NCBI GenBank assembly: GCA_002110485.1
Contig: MOWL01000005.1
Location: forward strand, 1 to 64,000
From: Emergomyces orientalis
Lineage: Eukaryota > Ascomycota > Eurotiomycetes > Onygenales > Ajellomycetaceae
DNA: 64,000 nt
Reading direction: 5' to 3'
The position numbers were made by a program, and so were the translations under genes. Below are positions 45,224 through 57,346 of the stretch, piece after piece. The notes under the pieces were generated by a model, which did no database searches, had not been told where the DNA came from, and was given only the letters and a program-made list of their open reading frames with translations. Position 1 is the stretch's first letter. Every line of letters begins with the position of its first letter.

Positions 45224-48200
45224 AAATACAAAGTACAAGCTGCTCAAATCATTTGCCTGAATCGGAACGGATGATACGGTATCATCCAAAACATTGTTGT
45301 CAAATTCTGCTTTTGCCTCATGCCGTTCAGTGACGTCATGTTACTGTGCTGGGGTTGAGGATGAGAAAAAAAGGAACTTGTTCAGGCACCGCAAGGGGCA
45401 GATTTTGATATCAAAAAAAAGAAAAAGTAAAAAAAAAGTAAAAGAAATCAAGAAAGGTCTTTGAGGATCTTTATTGAGGCGCAGAAGCGAAATACAGTTC
45501 AAAACTACTATCTGGTCGTAAAAACCACTGATTATGAGAACTTTTTTGCCATCTCGCAAATTTGAACCCCAGCTCAACTCATAGCTCCAGACACGGATTC
45601 CGATTTTTTTTTAAAAAAAAAATTTTCTTCCGCTTCTCTATCAAGGATTGAGAAAACTTTTCTTCTCACTTTCGTCTGATAACCCCTTAATATGCGACTA
45701 GCACGCCATCCATCAGAAACAAACAACCAAACCGTGATGACCATATCCCATAGCTTATTCCACGCCATTGCCATTGCTACCATGTCATACCCTGACGCAG
45801 CGGCTAGGTTGGGGTGACTGTGCCCGACTGATTGCCTGCATTCCGGCATTTATTATTTTTTCTCCAGGGTAGACCTGGTTGTGACAGAGATTTACGTTTT
45901 CATCCCCTGTATAGTTCTCTATCTTGCGGCCCGCACCGAAGCGTGCAGTACAGCAGTTCCGATAATTTGATAGTCGAGAATGATCAATGCCCATGGCGCC
46001 CTTTCTGTGAGTTGAGTTCCGCCAAGGCCACACGCAACCAAAGAGGGTTGCATGACGTAATCGGTTAGGGTTTTCGGGTCGGTAAAACGATATTCTGTGT
46101 CCAGCCAACGGCGCGACTTTTTTTTTTATCTTTTCCTGTTGGTTTATCAGCTTCCCAGCTTCGCGCATCGTAGTGCTGAGTGGTTGAGGGGATCAAAGAT
46201 AACTGGCTAATAGGGATAATCATCGTTACATGCAGTCAGAATCGATATTTGTATCATGTCCCACCCAGCTGTGGAATTATTATCTTCCCTTGCACCTTGC
46301 TTCATATGCTGACATCTACCGTTTGACCTTGGAGCAGATCGATGTTCGCAAAGAGCGGAAAAGGGTGGTTTTCGAACCGATGATGATAGTGATAGACAGG
46401 CTATCGGAATGTTCCTGCTCTTTCTACTAGGATAGCATGAGAACATCATGCATGATCCATCGATGACCTGACTTTTTTCTGAGGTTGAAAAAGTGGATCA
46501 CCACCAGAGCCTGGAGCTCCCATGCGGGATATATATGGAAAAGGGGGAACGGGAAAATGGGAAAATGGGAATATGGGGGAACATCGATGTAAGTAGATGT
46601 GTCTGCAGTTGGAGTGTCGTTCGTTCATGGGCGATAAAAGAACAGTTGATACCTAGGTAGGTGGGGGAGGGGGAAAGGAGAACGAAAAGAAGATAGTCTC
46701 CGGGGTCAAAGGTTTATGTATGAAATATTGCGGGTATGGTGGTTTTTTTTTTTTTTTTTTTTTTGGTTTTCCTTCCTTTCCAGTTATCTACTTGCAAATC
46801 TTTTGGGGAAGGGATGATACAGTTATCCTCTTCTTCTCCTTGTGGGGCAGGAGCAACCCCATCCTCTTGTGCTCTGCCCCAGCCTGCTCCCTTCCTCAAT
46901 CAGGAAGACCGCATTGTGTGGGCGGATCATGGAACTGGCAGATATACAGTTACAACGCTTCTAGCATTAATCCTCGATGGCGATGCCTTCTGAGAAGCAG
47001 AAGGCACAGCATTTATCCAGGGCCAGTTGTGGATGCAAGCTGTTAGAGATTTTGAATTTTTTTACTAACTGATATGATACGGGGAAGAAGAATTTGATTG
47101 ATTTCGGGATCTAGTATAGGGAAACAACCGGACTGCTCTGTTCGCTGCGACTACTTTCTAGCTGCCCGAATGACAGGCTCCTTGAGCGAGGTTTGAAGGA
47201 GCAGAAGATGAACAAGACGACCCAATGAATGAACGCAAGTACAACAAACTATATGTACAGTACAAGTACTTGCAGAAGTTATAGATCATTTTCAACCGTA
47301 TAGATCATTTTCAATCGCGAATTACTCGAGAATCTCTCTCAATTTTCTCTGTTTGGTGGACCAGCTTTGCGATCTAGTTTCACGCTTCACCCCACGACGC
47401 AATGGAAAGATAGGAACCATTACAGATGTGGGCAGTGGTTGTTGTTGTTTTAGTTAATGTGTAGGTTATTAAGTAGAGAGTGGAGTTGTATTTTGCAACT
47501 GAATGGACCTCAGTCGCTGGTTGTCTTTGATATTGGAGATTACCCCTACGTCCCCGGGATTTGATCTTCTCAAAATAGCATCAACTTCATGAAGCATATC
47601 TTTTCAATTGATTTCAACACCAGTTATTATTGCTCAATGCCATAGAAAGTAAGAACTCGTGCCTATAACAAGAATAAAAATTAGACGGGCAACGGCCCGG
47701 ATGTCAAGTTGAATCCCACAACAGAAATAGAGCTGTACTTTTCAGCCCTACAAAAGTCAGAACCCCCAACGAGGGTTGGCTTTTGCTGCTTGGAATCGCT
47801 CGCCCCGAGTGAATTTTTCAAGGCGGTCGATCTCAAGAGGATTACCGCCGGCTACCTACCTAGGTAGTTAGTTAAATTTCTACAATCACTTTCCCAACGC
47901 CAATGCAGAAAAGAAGCCCAGCTACCTTTAAGTACCTCCTTTGGCTTCATTATTGGCGACCTCTAGAGAAACATGAGAGGTACCCGCTAGTTGGAAGGGG
48001 GAATAACGGTTTTTTGGACGCCTCTCTCTCTCTCTCCCCCCCTTCAGCCTCCTCTCGCCCATCTTCGGGTTAAAGTGGGTAACGCCGCCCCAACACGCCT
48101 GAACATGCGCAAACACAACCGCCCGTTTCCCTGCCCTTGGGTGCCAATCTCCCCACTGCCTTCCGTTCTCCGCCTTTTCGGCTCGAAGGGAGGACGAAAG

Positions 48201-50208
48201 AAGTAATAATTTACATAGAGTACCCGAGAGGTGGCGGTTGTGGTGGTGGGTGATCGGGAGGGGAACCCGATTGCAAAATACGCTGTAAGTTTTATAATAA
48301 AGTTTTATATTTTTTTTAAAAAGAAAATCAAAATCAAAAACCAACTGAAACGGAAATTTACAGTAATAAACGAGAGAAAAAGGCAACTATCCCGTGAGGA
48401 GGTTATGCTCCAAAACAGACAGTTTGAAGGGGGAAACCAAAAAATTGTTCTAGAAGATTTGGATCGAACGAATGGAAAACCGTCTGTGCCGCCCCCTTCC
48501 ACCCACTTAGCGAAAAATCTCTTAAATCTTTTGAAGGGACTGAGGTTTTTGTTGTTGTGTTCTAACATATTCTGAACTGTTAACTACCTAATTTTATATA
48601 TCGCATTCATTGTCAAAATATTTCTATTGCTTTTAAAGAGCATCATCTCACCAGGCTCCTTGTTGAAAATCCGAGGAAGAACGCGGGCCTCCGACGGTAC
48701 CCATTCTGCACAAATGAGCTTGCTGTAAAATAAAATAAAAGAGAAACTTGGCAAAATAAATTCTGATGCTGTGCTGATATCAATTGGAAGAATATACCTT
48801 GTCTATATGACATTTCCTTCTGTGAATTGTCATCTTGTATTTTCAACCTTTCTCTCTAAAGAATAGTGGTAAGTACTATATAAATACAGCAACTCACCAC
48901 TTTTTTCAATTTTCATTTTCCGGCCCCAGTGACCACTGACCACACCAATATCCACAGATCTTATGTATGTGCGGGATGTGAAAGGTTGCCCATAACTTGC
49001 CGAGTGCCCACAGAAATATCCCATTCAAGGAAAACAAAACTACATCCATGGATCCCTTGTACCAGTCCATCCTCTCCGCAAAATACTCTTTTCCATTTTA
49101 AATCGAACAAAATATGAAGGCACATGACCCCCCCCCCCCCCTCCACTCCCCCAATTGAAACGGGCATAATTTTGATTTTAGTTTGTTTCCTCATTCGCAT
49201 ACATGTACAGGGCATTCAAGCGCAATTTAAGTGGATAGGGACCTGAAGCAGCAGGCTAGGGATCTGCATACCATAGGCGGCCTCAAATCTTGACCTCTTT
49301 TTTTAATTTTTATGTTTTTAACGCGCAATGGCGTAAAGCTAACTATGTCGATGAGAATGAGCGGTGAAATAAAAGCAACCTATCAACAGACACCTAACTA
49401 CAAACTTCCCAGCCATGCACGGTGCGTGTTTTCATCCCGTGAGCTGGAGAAGGAGAGAGCGGCGGGCCTAGACCAAGGCCTAGTAATGAGAGAGAGAGGG
49501 AGGGGGGAAATGGAATAATTGTTGGGAACGCGGAATTGAGGATTTCGAGATTTTTTCGAGATCGGGCAAGACAATAGGGGCGAAGATGGTGTCTGACAGT
49601 CGAAATGACAGATGTGAATGCTATATTTTCCGGCTAACAGTCCAGGTGCCAATTGCCGATTGCCGATTTACTAACGGACTACTTGTTGGGGCATGAAAAG
49701 AGCCAATGCGAATGCCATTAATGTGCATTACTGCATCTACCTATCAAATCTGGGCAAAACATTGAATAAGTAGAATGAATATGTTCAAAACTCATCTCAT
49801 TGTCAATAACTCACAAATGGATGGTTCGAGAATGGATGGTGAACACCTGGTTAATAATAATAAGTTGGCTTGGCACTATGAGGCTTTCGGGTTTTGTATT
49901 CTGTACCTTTTACTCTGTATTCCGTACCCCGGACTCCGGGTTCATTTACTCCATGAGCTATGTATGCCTCCCCCCATATATATATATACCCCCACAAGAG
50001 TAACAAATCCACTCGAATTATTAATCAAGAATGATGTGGGGTGTCAATTTTTAATGGAGCACGTTTTGGTCGAAGGTTGTAACTTATCAAGCCAGAAGAT
50101 TCGGCAGAGTCACAGCGCAGGCAGAGCTGTGTAATGCACTCCTCTACCTTCGACGAAAAGAGTGATTTTCACAACGGAGTATCTGTGTCCTGAGATAATG
50201 GGCATGGG
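42741..50208. other. long gene-poor region
   Basis: About 7.5 kb without a supportable gene. The near side (42,741-43,450) is the GDH2 promoter/5' UTR, with a GAGATC-type simple repeat near 42,870-42,900 and GATT repeats near 43,133-43,148. Other contents: AT microsatellite 43,190-43,280; (GT) run about 43,941-43,968; (AAAAC) run about 45,195-45,220; GGGAAAAT repeats near 46,545-46,575; T22 tract near 46,743-46,764; CT-rich tract near 48,020. Open frames here are short, overlapping and domain-free. Long UTRs or a non-coding RNA remain possible. Confidence 0.5.
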
Positions 50209-50218
50209 TATATAAAGG
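50209..50218 (+). promoter_or_regulatory. TATA box of the NmrA-like gene
   Basis: TATATAAAGG lies 116 bp before the start codon, followed by an ACC/CCA-rich untranslated leader (50,275-50,330). Spacing is reasonable for a fungal promoter. Confidence 0.6.
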
Positions 50219-50333
50219 TGGACGGGGATCCCACCCAGCGGGATAGGAGACATAAATCACATTCCCCCTACCTAGAAACCACCACCATACCGCCATACCA
50301 CCATCATCACCACCACCCCCACCATATCCCACA

Positions 50334-51347
50334 ATGCCCACCTACCTCATAACCCTCGCAACAGGCCAACAAGGCGGGCTAACAGCCAAACACCTCCTCG
50401 CCGCCGGCGCCACCGTACACGCCGTCGTCCGCGACCCAACCTCTCAACCCGCCCGCGCCCTCGCCAGTGCAGGCGTGAAACTTTTCAAAGGCAATTTAGA
50501 CGACACCGCCGTCTTCCGCGAAGCGGCGGCCGGGTGTACGGGAGTCTTCCTAAACCTTGTCCCGGCTTCCTCATCACCACCTTTTACCTCTGACCCGACA
50601 AATGCGCACGCAATGACAGAAAACGATGTAGACTCCGCACGACGGCTCGCAGCCTCCATCCTCGCCGCGTGCCGTGAGGCCGGCGTGAAACATGTCACCG
50701 CCTCTACGGCGATATATACCGGCGACAGCCACCTGTGGGATACGCCGGAGATGAAGGCGGTTGGATTGGGGATGTATGAGTATTCCCGCTCGAAGGCGGG
50801 TATGGAGGAGGCGGTGCGCAATGCGGGGTTGAGCGGTGGCTGGACCATTCTGCGCCCAGGGTGGATTATGTCGAATTACCTAATACCCCATTCGCCTGCT
50901 ATATACCCGGAGCTGGTGGGGGAGGGTGTTTTGAAGCATAGTTATGAGGATGGGAGGGGGTTTGAGCATGTGGATGAAGAGGATGTGGGGAAGTATGCGG
51001 CGGCGGCGTTGTTGGGCCCTGAGAAGTTTGTGGGGAGGGAGATTACGATTACGAGTGGGTGGTTAGGTATTGAGGATGTGGCGGGGGCGATTGGGAGGGT
51101 TATTGGGAGGGGTGTGAAGGTTTCGAAACGCACGGCGGAGGAGGAGAAGGAGGCTGAGAAAAAGGGAGTTCTAGCGTACCCGTTTGAGATTTGGTCGAAT
51201 GTGGCTGGGCGTAAAGTTCATGAGGCGGGCGGACTGGGAAAAGCGGGACAGACGTTGGAGGAGGAGTTTGGGATTCCGCTGACGGGGTTTGAGGAGTATC
51301 TGCAGAGGGAGAAGGAAGTGCTTCTTCAGTCCCTTCCGGCGCAATAG
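50334..51347 (+). CDS. NmrA-like NAD(P)-binding protein
   Basis: Single exon, 337 residues. The N-terminus has the Rossmann turn LATGQQGG (residues 8-15); NmrA proteins normally have GATGxxG, so the first Gly is Leu here. Then come HLLAAGATVHAVVRDPTS (strand 2 with Arg, typical NADP discrimination region), VKLFKGNLDD and a YxxSK-like EYSRSKAGMEE near 150. The C-terminal part (VDEEDVGKYAAAALL, EITITSGWLGIEDVAGAI) matches NmrA/isoflavone-reductase-like proteins. The family includes redox-sensing regulators such as NmrA and small-molecule reductases, and sequence alone cannot tell which. Likely cytosolic: there is no signal or membrane segment. Composition is GC-rich, with G-rich third positions in the second half. 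Confidence 0.85.
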   Translation: MPTYLITLATGQQGGLTAKHLLAAGATVHAVVRDPTSQPARALASAGVKLFKGNLDDTAVFREAAAGCTGVFLNLVPASSSPPFTSDPTNAHAMTENDVDSARRLAASILAACREAGVKHVTASTAIYTGDSHLWDTPEMKAVGLGMYEYSRSKAGMEEAVRNAGLSGGWTILRPGWIMSNYLIPHSPAIYPELVGEGVLKHSYEDGRGFEHVDEEDVGKYAAAALLGPEKFVGREITITSGWLGIEDVAGAIGRVIGRGVKVSKRTAEEEKEAEKKGVLAYPFEIWSNVAGRKVHEAGGLGKAGQTLEEEFGIPLTGFEEYLQREKEVLLQSLPAQ

Positions 51348-54300
51348 CCGCCGGAAGGGTATGATATAAGAAACGGCTCAAGGAGCTCTGCGGAAATTTC
51401 TTTCTTAGGTAGCTTCAAGTTCTGTCTAGACAAAGACAACTGTACTCATATGAACAATATAAATCTCATGATTTCACATGAGCAATCTAATTTCTTCCAT
51501 GCTGCACCACCCCTTTTTCAGCCCAGACGTTTCACATGTAAATGGAGTTTCAGTTCAGCATCATCGAAGGGTCTGGAATTATGAATGTGGAGGTCCAATG
51601 TCAATGCACATATCCCAAAGAGAAAAAATGGCTAAGAATAGGGATTGATACCTTCGTCCCGTCCCGTCCCGTGCAAAACATGAACGACTGAATATAAAAA
51701 TCACCACATCTCGGGTAACTCGACCACATCTGGCTAAATTGTGTTATTACTGTTTTATTCACCCGATTCCTCTCTCTCCTTCGTAAAGGGGCCGGTTATA
51801 AATATTCCCGAGGTTACAAGCGGGCAGACGGGGGAATAATTCCCTAGAATATTACCTCAGATGCAAGGATCATGGAAGGAATTTTCGAAGCAATTTCCGC
51901 AGAGCTTCTGGAAGCTGCTTAGCGCGGTGTACTAGCAGGGTTCAGAAACCAATCGGGCGGCTGTTAGCGTGCCGAATCGAGCTAGACGCGGTGGCGCATT
52001 CCTTTTCCCCGGACTTTTAGAGTTTTTTTGGGAAGTTGGGAAGTTGAATTGAACCGTTACATTTGCTTCCTTCCTTCTGGAAAAAATTCTCACAAAGGAA
52101 GGTTCCAATGTCTTTCCAGTAGCCGAGGGATTAGTAAGATATTTGTTCGCGAGCAGCTCCCCTCTTCCTACCAAACCACCGGGGAAAATAGAAAAAATAA
52201 CAGCCGCTGATTCCCTTTTCAAGAGCTCCACGGAATCTAAGACTTTCTGAGGTTTGTTGAGATTTTCCGTGGCCTTGAGGCGGAACCACTTCGTACTAGC
52301 TCGTTCGAAAATCGCGTCCCCTCAACCTCTAACGGTAATTACTACTTGGTCCTGATACAGAGCAGCGAGTGGGCGTGGCGAAGAAAGAAGGAGATGATCA
52401 GGCCTTGGATTTACCCTGGGTTTTTTGACTAGTAGTCAAGCCATCAGCGTATTTCGAATAGAGGTGTGTAACTATTCAGTAATAGCGGGCTATTTATTAC
52501 TTGGACCATAGCTACGGGATATAGAATAAACAGATACCAGCTAGCAACCAATATGAGTACGGATATATTGATATGATATCTTTGCTTTAAGTCTGTGATC
52601 TGTTCCGAGAACCGGGGGGATGCGCCTGGAATGACTCTGACAACTGGTCAGCTCGCTTGATCCTGCTGTTCCCCGGACCACACAGAGAATGAACTGAGGA
52701 GTAAATGGGCGGATATAGGGGAATTGGGGGAAACTGGGGAACCTCCCACAATACCAGTCATCGTTGGGCTTGGGACGTGACACACACAAGATAGACTGTG
52801 TGAGGCAAAAAAGAAAGGAAAAAGGAACACGTAGAGTAAAACAAGGCAGGCTGAAGGGTTGATCAACGCCCAACGAACCAACAAGTTTGCAACAACTGAC
52901 AACCAACAAGCAGCACCACGCTGACAATTAGTTAGCTCTCAGTGTTTGATGGTGGTATTATTTATTATTGATGAGCTGGCACCAGGGGCCTGGGTCAAGA
53001 ATGGATGCCTTTCATCCATTGTTAGTGAGGCTAGACTGGGGCACCATTTTTACCCAAAACAAAGCCTGAACGACGCCGCTAACGGCCGCGTGGTCGTTCC
53101 CCGGACATTAGCAATTAACATTCCCCACATGGGATCCGCCAATGGGTTCACCCAGAGTTACTCCGTACAGCCTGCAGGAATCGAACAGCCATACAAGATT
53201 GAAATCTGATCTGGATTAAAACCCTGGGCGGACATCGTCTCTGGAGTCTTGTTGGGCCGCACCGTTACGGAATACGAGCTATGACTCCCAAAGAAAGGAA
53301 GAAAGAAATCAAGGAAAAGAGTGCTGTGCATGCACAGTACAAGACCAAGAACATCCTCAGCCCAGGAGCTGTAACTCGCCTAACGAAATCACTGCGCGCT
53401 TACTATCATCTAACAAAACAGGATAACCGTGGGAATGGGTTCCCCTGCTGAGGGAGCGGAACAGCGGAACAAGTGGAGTGAATTCAGGTTTGAGGCGGAT
53501 CTTAGCGAGAGAGAGGAGAAGAAAAAGTTAACGTTACAGGTCTGGGGTACCTGGCCCGGTACCGTCGCAGTTCCAGCTCGAGTCTGACGGGTTGGTTTTA
53601 TCTGTAAACCCACCTCCTTTCTACGGGGAAGTTTAGGCCAGTTACACGGATACAACTCCGCTAACTAGCGAAGTGACCTCAGAAAAGCTTACCCCGGTTT
53701 TTTCTCTTCTGTTTTTTCTTTTTCTTGTGGGTGTGAGTCTGGGCTGCATCGTTGGCGATCCATTTCAGGCCTTTATGTTCCCAGCGGTCCATCTACCGAC
53801 ATATTATTTAAATATGGAGTGGGTTGCCTCACGTCGTTGGGCCTCTCCACTGATTCTTTTAGTTTTATTTTTATTTTAAAAAACTTCATACTTTATTTCT
53901 TAACTTCCTTTCCCACCTTTAACAACGTCCTATTCTATACTGCTACTATCGTTAAACTGTTATCCAGCTAAATTGAACGCTCACTTCCTTTTCTTGACTC
54001 CTCTCTCAAACCGCCCTACATACGAACAGACACATAGACGGAGATAGCCAAACATCGCCCTCTCTAATCAATAATACAATAATAACCAAAACCCTCAAGC
54101 CGAGAAGAAATAGTAAGTAGAAAAAATCCCTTCAACCTCTCTTGAAAACCCCACCTTTATTTCTCGTTCTCGTTTTCGTTTTCTCTGGGGCAGACATTTC
54201 ATGCTTCCAGACGAGCCTCGGCTCTCGTGCAGCTACTGTTGGATGAGCCCAGGCTGCCCAACCAGTACAGACACGCCTTTTGTTCTCTCATCCATGTCAA

Positions 54301-54750
54301 CAATGATATGAAAAGAGCCCGGGTGGCGAGGACAATGCATAGAAATACATGTTAAATATCATGTACAAGGGCAAAATGAAAATATATATATATATACACG
54401 TGGCTCATTTATTCGTTGCTAACGGATTTCCGCTCGACCAGAAGTCTCCCTTATCTACCACAGCTAGCATAACGTTTGACAAACGATCATATAGACCTAC
54501 ATTGTCCCATCCCTTCGGCTTCCGAAAATAAGTCGAAAAACGAGGGTCTCACCCTCAAAAGGATTATTTATTATTTAAACATAAGGAAAAATACCTATTG
54601 AATAAAAAAAGAAATAGCAATATCTGGAGGATCACAAGCTCGATTTCAATCCCTCCGTCGAAACCAGAGTTGCCACCACCAGTATCACCACCATCCCGGA
54701 TACCTCCCTGACCAACAATTCCATTAAAATAAAATCAAAAATCAAAAGGA
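51348..54750. other. gene-free region
   Basis: About 3.4 kb with no supported gene. GTCCC repeats lie near 51,658-51,670. The right part (53,880-54,750) is pyrimidine-rich, then CA/AC-rich, like a long fungal leader. A GTAAGT donor at 54,112 could begin a 5'-UTR intron of the next ORF. Confidence 0.45.
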
Positions 54751-55056
54751 ATGCCCCCCACCATGTCCCAAACCTACCACCAACACATCCTCTCCCCCAA
54801 ACCCTCAAAGGCCAAGGGGGCCCTCGTCAACGGCAGCAGCGGGCCGAACGGCACCACCACTACTACCACCACCAACGGCATCAACGGCACAACCAACAAG
54901 CCCCTCTCGACCTCAACCTTCACCCAAGAGATCTCCCGCGCCATGCAGGCATCTTCCTCGCAACAGCCCAAGTACGCCTCGTACCCATACGTGGAGGATA
55001 GATTCGAACATCCGCCTCCACCACCGCCGTCGCCGGTGGGGTGGTCGAGATCTTAA
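54751..55056 (+). CDS. small low-complexity protein
   Basis: 101 residues with no recognised domain. It shows a Thr run (TTTTTTTNGINGTTN, residues about 36-50), a Ser/Gln stretch (QASSSQQPKY), a Tyr/acidic patch (YASYPYVEDRFEH) and a Pro run (PPPPPPSP) near the end. The start has two in-frame ATGs (54,751 and 54,763). A leader-like region precedes it and an AT-rich 3' region follows, so I think it is expressed. The non-repetitive ends, not the Thr run, would be the conserved parts if it is real. Such proteins are usually intrinsically disordered. Confidence 0.45.
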   Translation: MPPTMSQTYHQHILSPKPSKAKGALVNGSSGPNGTTTTTTTNGINGTTNKPLSTSTFTQEISRAMQASSSQQPKYASYPYVEDRFEHPPPPPPSPVGWSRS

Positions 55057-57346
55057 AATTGAATTTTTTTTTTTATTAAAATTTTTTGATAACAGGGGGT
55101 GTGGTTGAGTTCGTTGTGGTTTTGTTCTCCTTACATTCGTTTTGATATTCCCTTATTACCCCTTAATTACTTTTCCCTTCACTTTCGGTTTTCTTTTATT
55201 TTCCTTGATTTTTGGCTGCCGCCCTTTTTTCTTTTGCCGGACAAACAAATTGGGGATTTCAGGCGTATACAATCTTTTATTTTTATTTTTAATTTTTGGA
55301 TATATAACATGCACATATAGATAGGTAGATAGATAGATAGATAGGACTGGGTCTTTCGTTGGGAGTATATATATCCCTGGGCGTATTTGCTTTTGGGATT
55401 GAGCTAACTTTTCTCGACCACATTCAACTGCATCTCATCAATCAAGCTCAATGATAAAATACATACACTCTTGCATTCTAGAGCAGTATGTGGGTGTTGA
55501 GTCTAGATATCTAGTATGTATGTAGTGTTCCGAGGTCAGTTTTCTTTTTGTCTCTCGACAAATGCTCAGGTGGAGCATATTGGCGATGACTAAGGCGTAT
55601 TTAGTTCATCAGATTTATACGATTTTTTGCAAGAAAATCACCATGGAAGAAAAGCGGTAGGTCTTCTACCTGTTCACCACATATTGCACTGCTCAGTCCG
55701 TCCATACACCTGGTTACTTACCATTTATTAGTTCCGGTTTTTATCACATAGGGCAGATATGAATGAGCATATCCCACCTCAGGCTCCAGCTCCGCAAAAG
55801 CCTGGGTTGATGTTTTGATTCCGAATCTTGCACTCCAAACAACGAAACAGAGTAATGCAATGAACCATTGATACAGCTCTCGCCTACTGGGACCCGTATT
55901 TATGATCTTTACCCGTCGTAAAACGTACCTATTCATCTAATATGTGGGAAAATCTATGCTTTCAGCAGATTCAAAGCCAAAGCTCTCCTTCAAGAACGAA
56001 CTCTCGTCCGACGAACCGCTTCCTCACCGGATAACAAAACGAATAGCCCGCCGCACATCATACCTAAACTATCTTTATTTCCGGCCCATGACCTATCTAC
56101 CCTTGACCTGGTGGGGAGGATGCAATAGGACGGCGACGATTCTGTTTTCCTCTACTCCTTCCCCACCCCCACCACCATTGGATTTTTTACCAGCACTTCT
56201 TTTTTATATGTCCGATACAGATTCTGAACTGGTTATACCTGCTGGCAACAAAATCATAAATGAGGGAAGGGTATGAGAAATGGCCGCGGTTAATTTTACC
56301 AGACAGAATCTTGCGAGAGGGCAACCCGAATTTGATATGTGGGTTGGATGCGGGACCATTGGGAAGGCGCGGGAGTGTGCTTATGGTAGATTGACGAATT
56401 ATTTTTTTGGAGATGGCTCTCTACTGTCAAGTAGAGTGCTCCCATGCGCTCTATGAATCGCTATGGCTTTGTTTATGAGCTGCGCTGGTATTGTTACTTT
56501 TGGATGTCCATACGACCCAGAAATGGGGGGTAATATATCCTCACAATACACAATGAAGAAATCACCTTTAGAGTATAAAGTATTCTTAGTATTAATATAA
56601 ACGATCTATCCTCTTAGTTGAGTAAAGAAGAGTCCGTTTATTTATACTTATTTAAACGGTGAACAGCGGCGGGAGGCGGTGCGGTGTAAGAGTAATACAG
56701 TACTGTACGCTGCGGTTGGGTGAGACCAGGCAGCAATTGCGGTGTAAGTAATCCAGCGCCGTGTATTGTCCGTACCAGTCAGCCATACGACGTCAACTCT
56801 CTTCGACTTCCTCGTTCCAACCTCATTCTCCCCTCCCACCGCAACTTCAATTTGCAATCTGCCTACCTTATTCTGATCGTCGACACTGAAGAATCCTCAT
56901 TATCATCGCAACTGTTACTCTATGGCCGCCCTCCACGGTGGCTGAGAGCTCTGAGCTGGAGTTGTCTCCCCCATTGCCGCCCCAAGCCAAACCAATCGCC
57001 CGTTTCGCTTAGCCTCTCCTCTCCTCCATTTGCGGACAACGACCTTCGGAGCGACTCCCCCAAGCCCAGCCGCCCTCCTCTCCTCTCCTCTCCTCTCCGC
57101 CTCCCATCCTCCCTCATTGCGCATTCCTTCGGAATCCCTTTTCTCCTCCCCGCAAATCCGCATCCGCCATACTCTCTGATCCTTCAGGAATGCGTCGTCG
57201 CGCATTCCCTGTCGTCTGCTGTTAGACCTGTGTGGTCAACACTGCCTTCCCCGCCTTTGCTATCAACAACGCGAAACTGACTGCAATCCATCCGATTCGA
57301 CGATTCGATCCCTCCCGGCGAACCTACCATCGCCAGAAAACCCGTC
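55057..57346. other. gene-free region with jhd1 promoter and leader
   Basis: A GATA/TAGA microsatellite lies at about 55,318-55,344. Frames at 55,718-55,936 and 55,944-56,276 have no domain. From about 56,800 the DNA is CT-rich with CTCCTCTC runs (57,075-57,100), typical of a long fungal 5' UTR before jhd1. Confidence 0.5.

Noticed and set aside
53165..53190. tRNA B-box-like sequence (minus strand GTTCGATTCC)
   Set aside because: No A box, acceptor stem or anticodon arm could be drawn around it.
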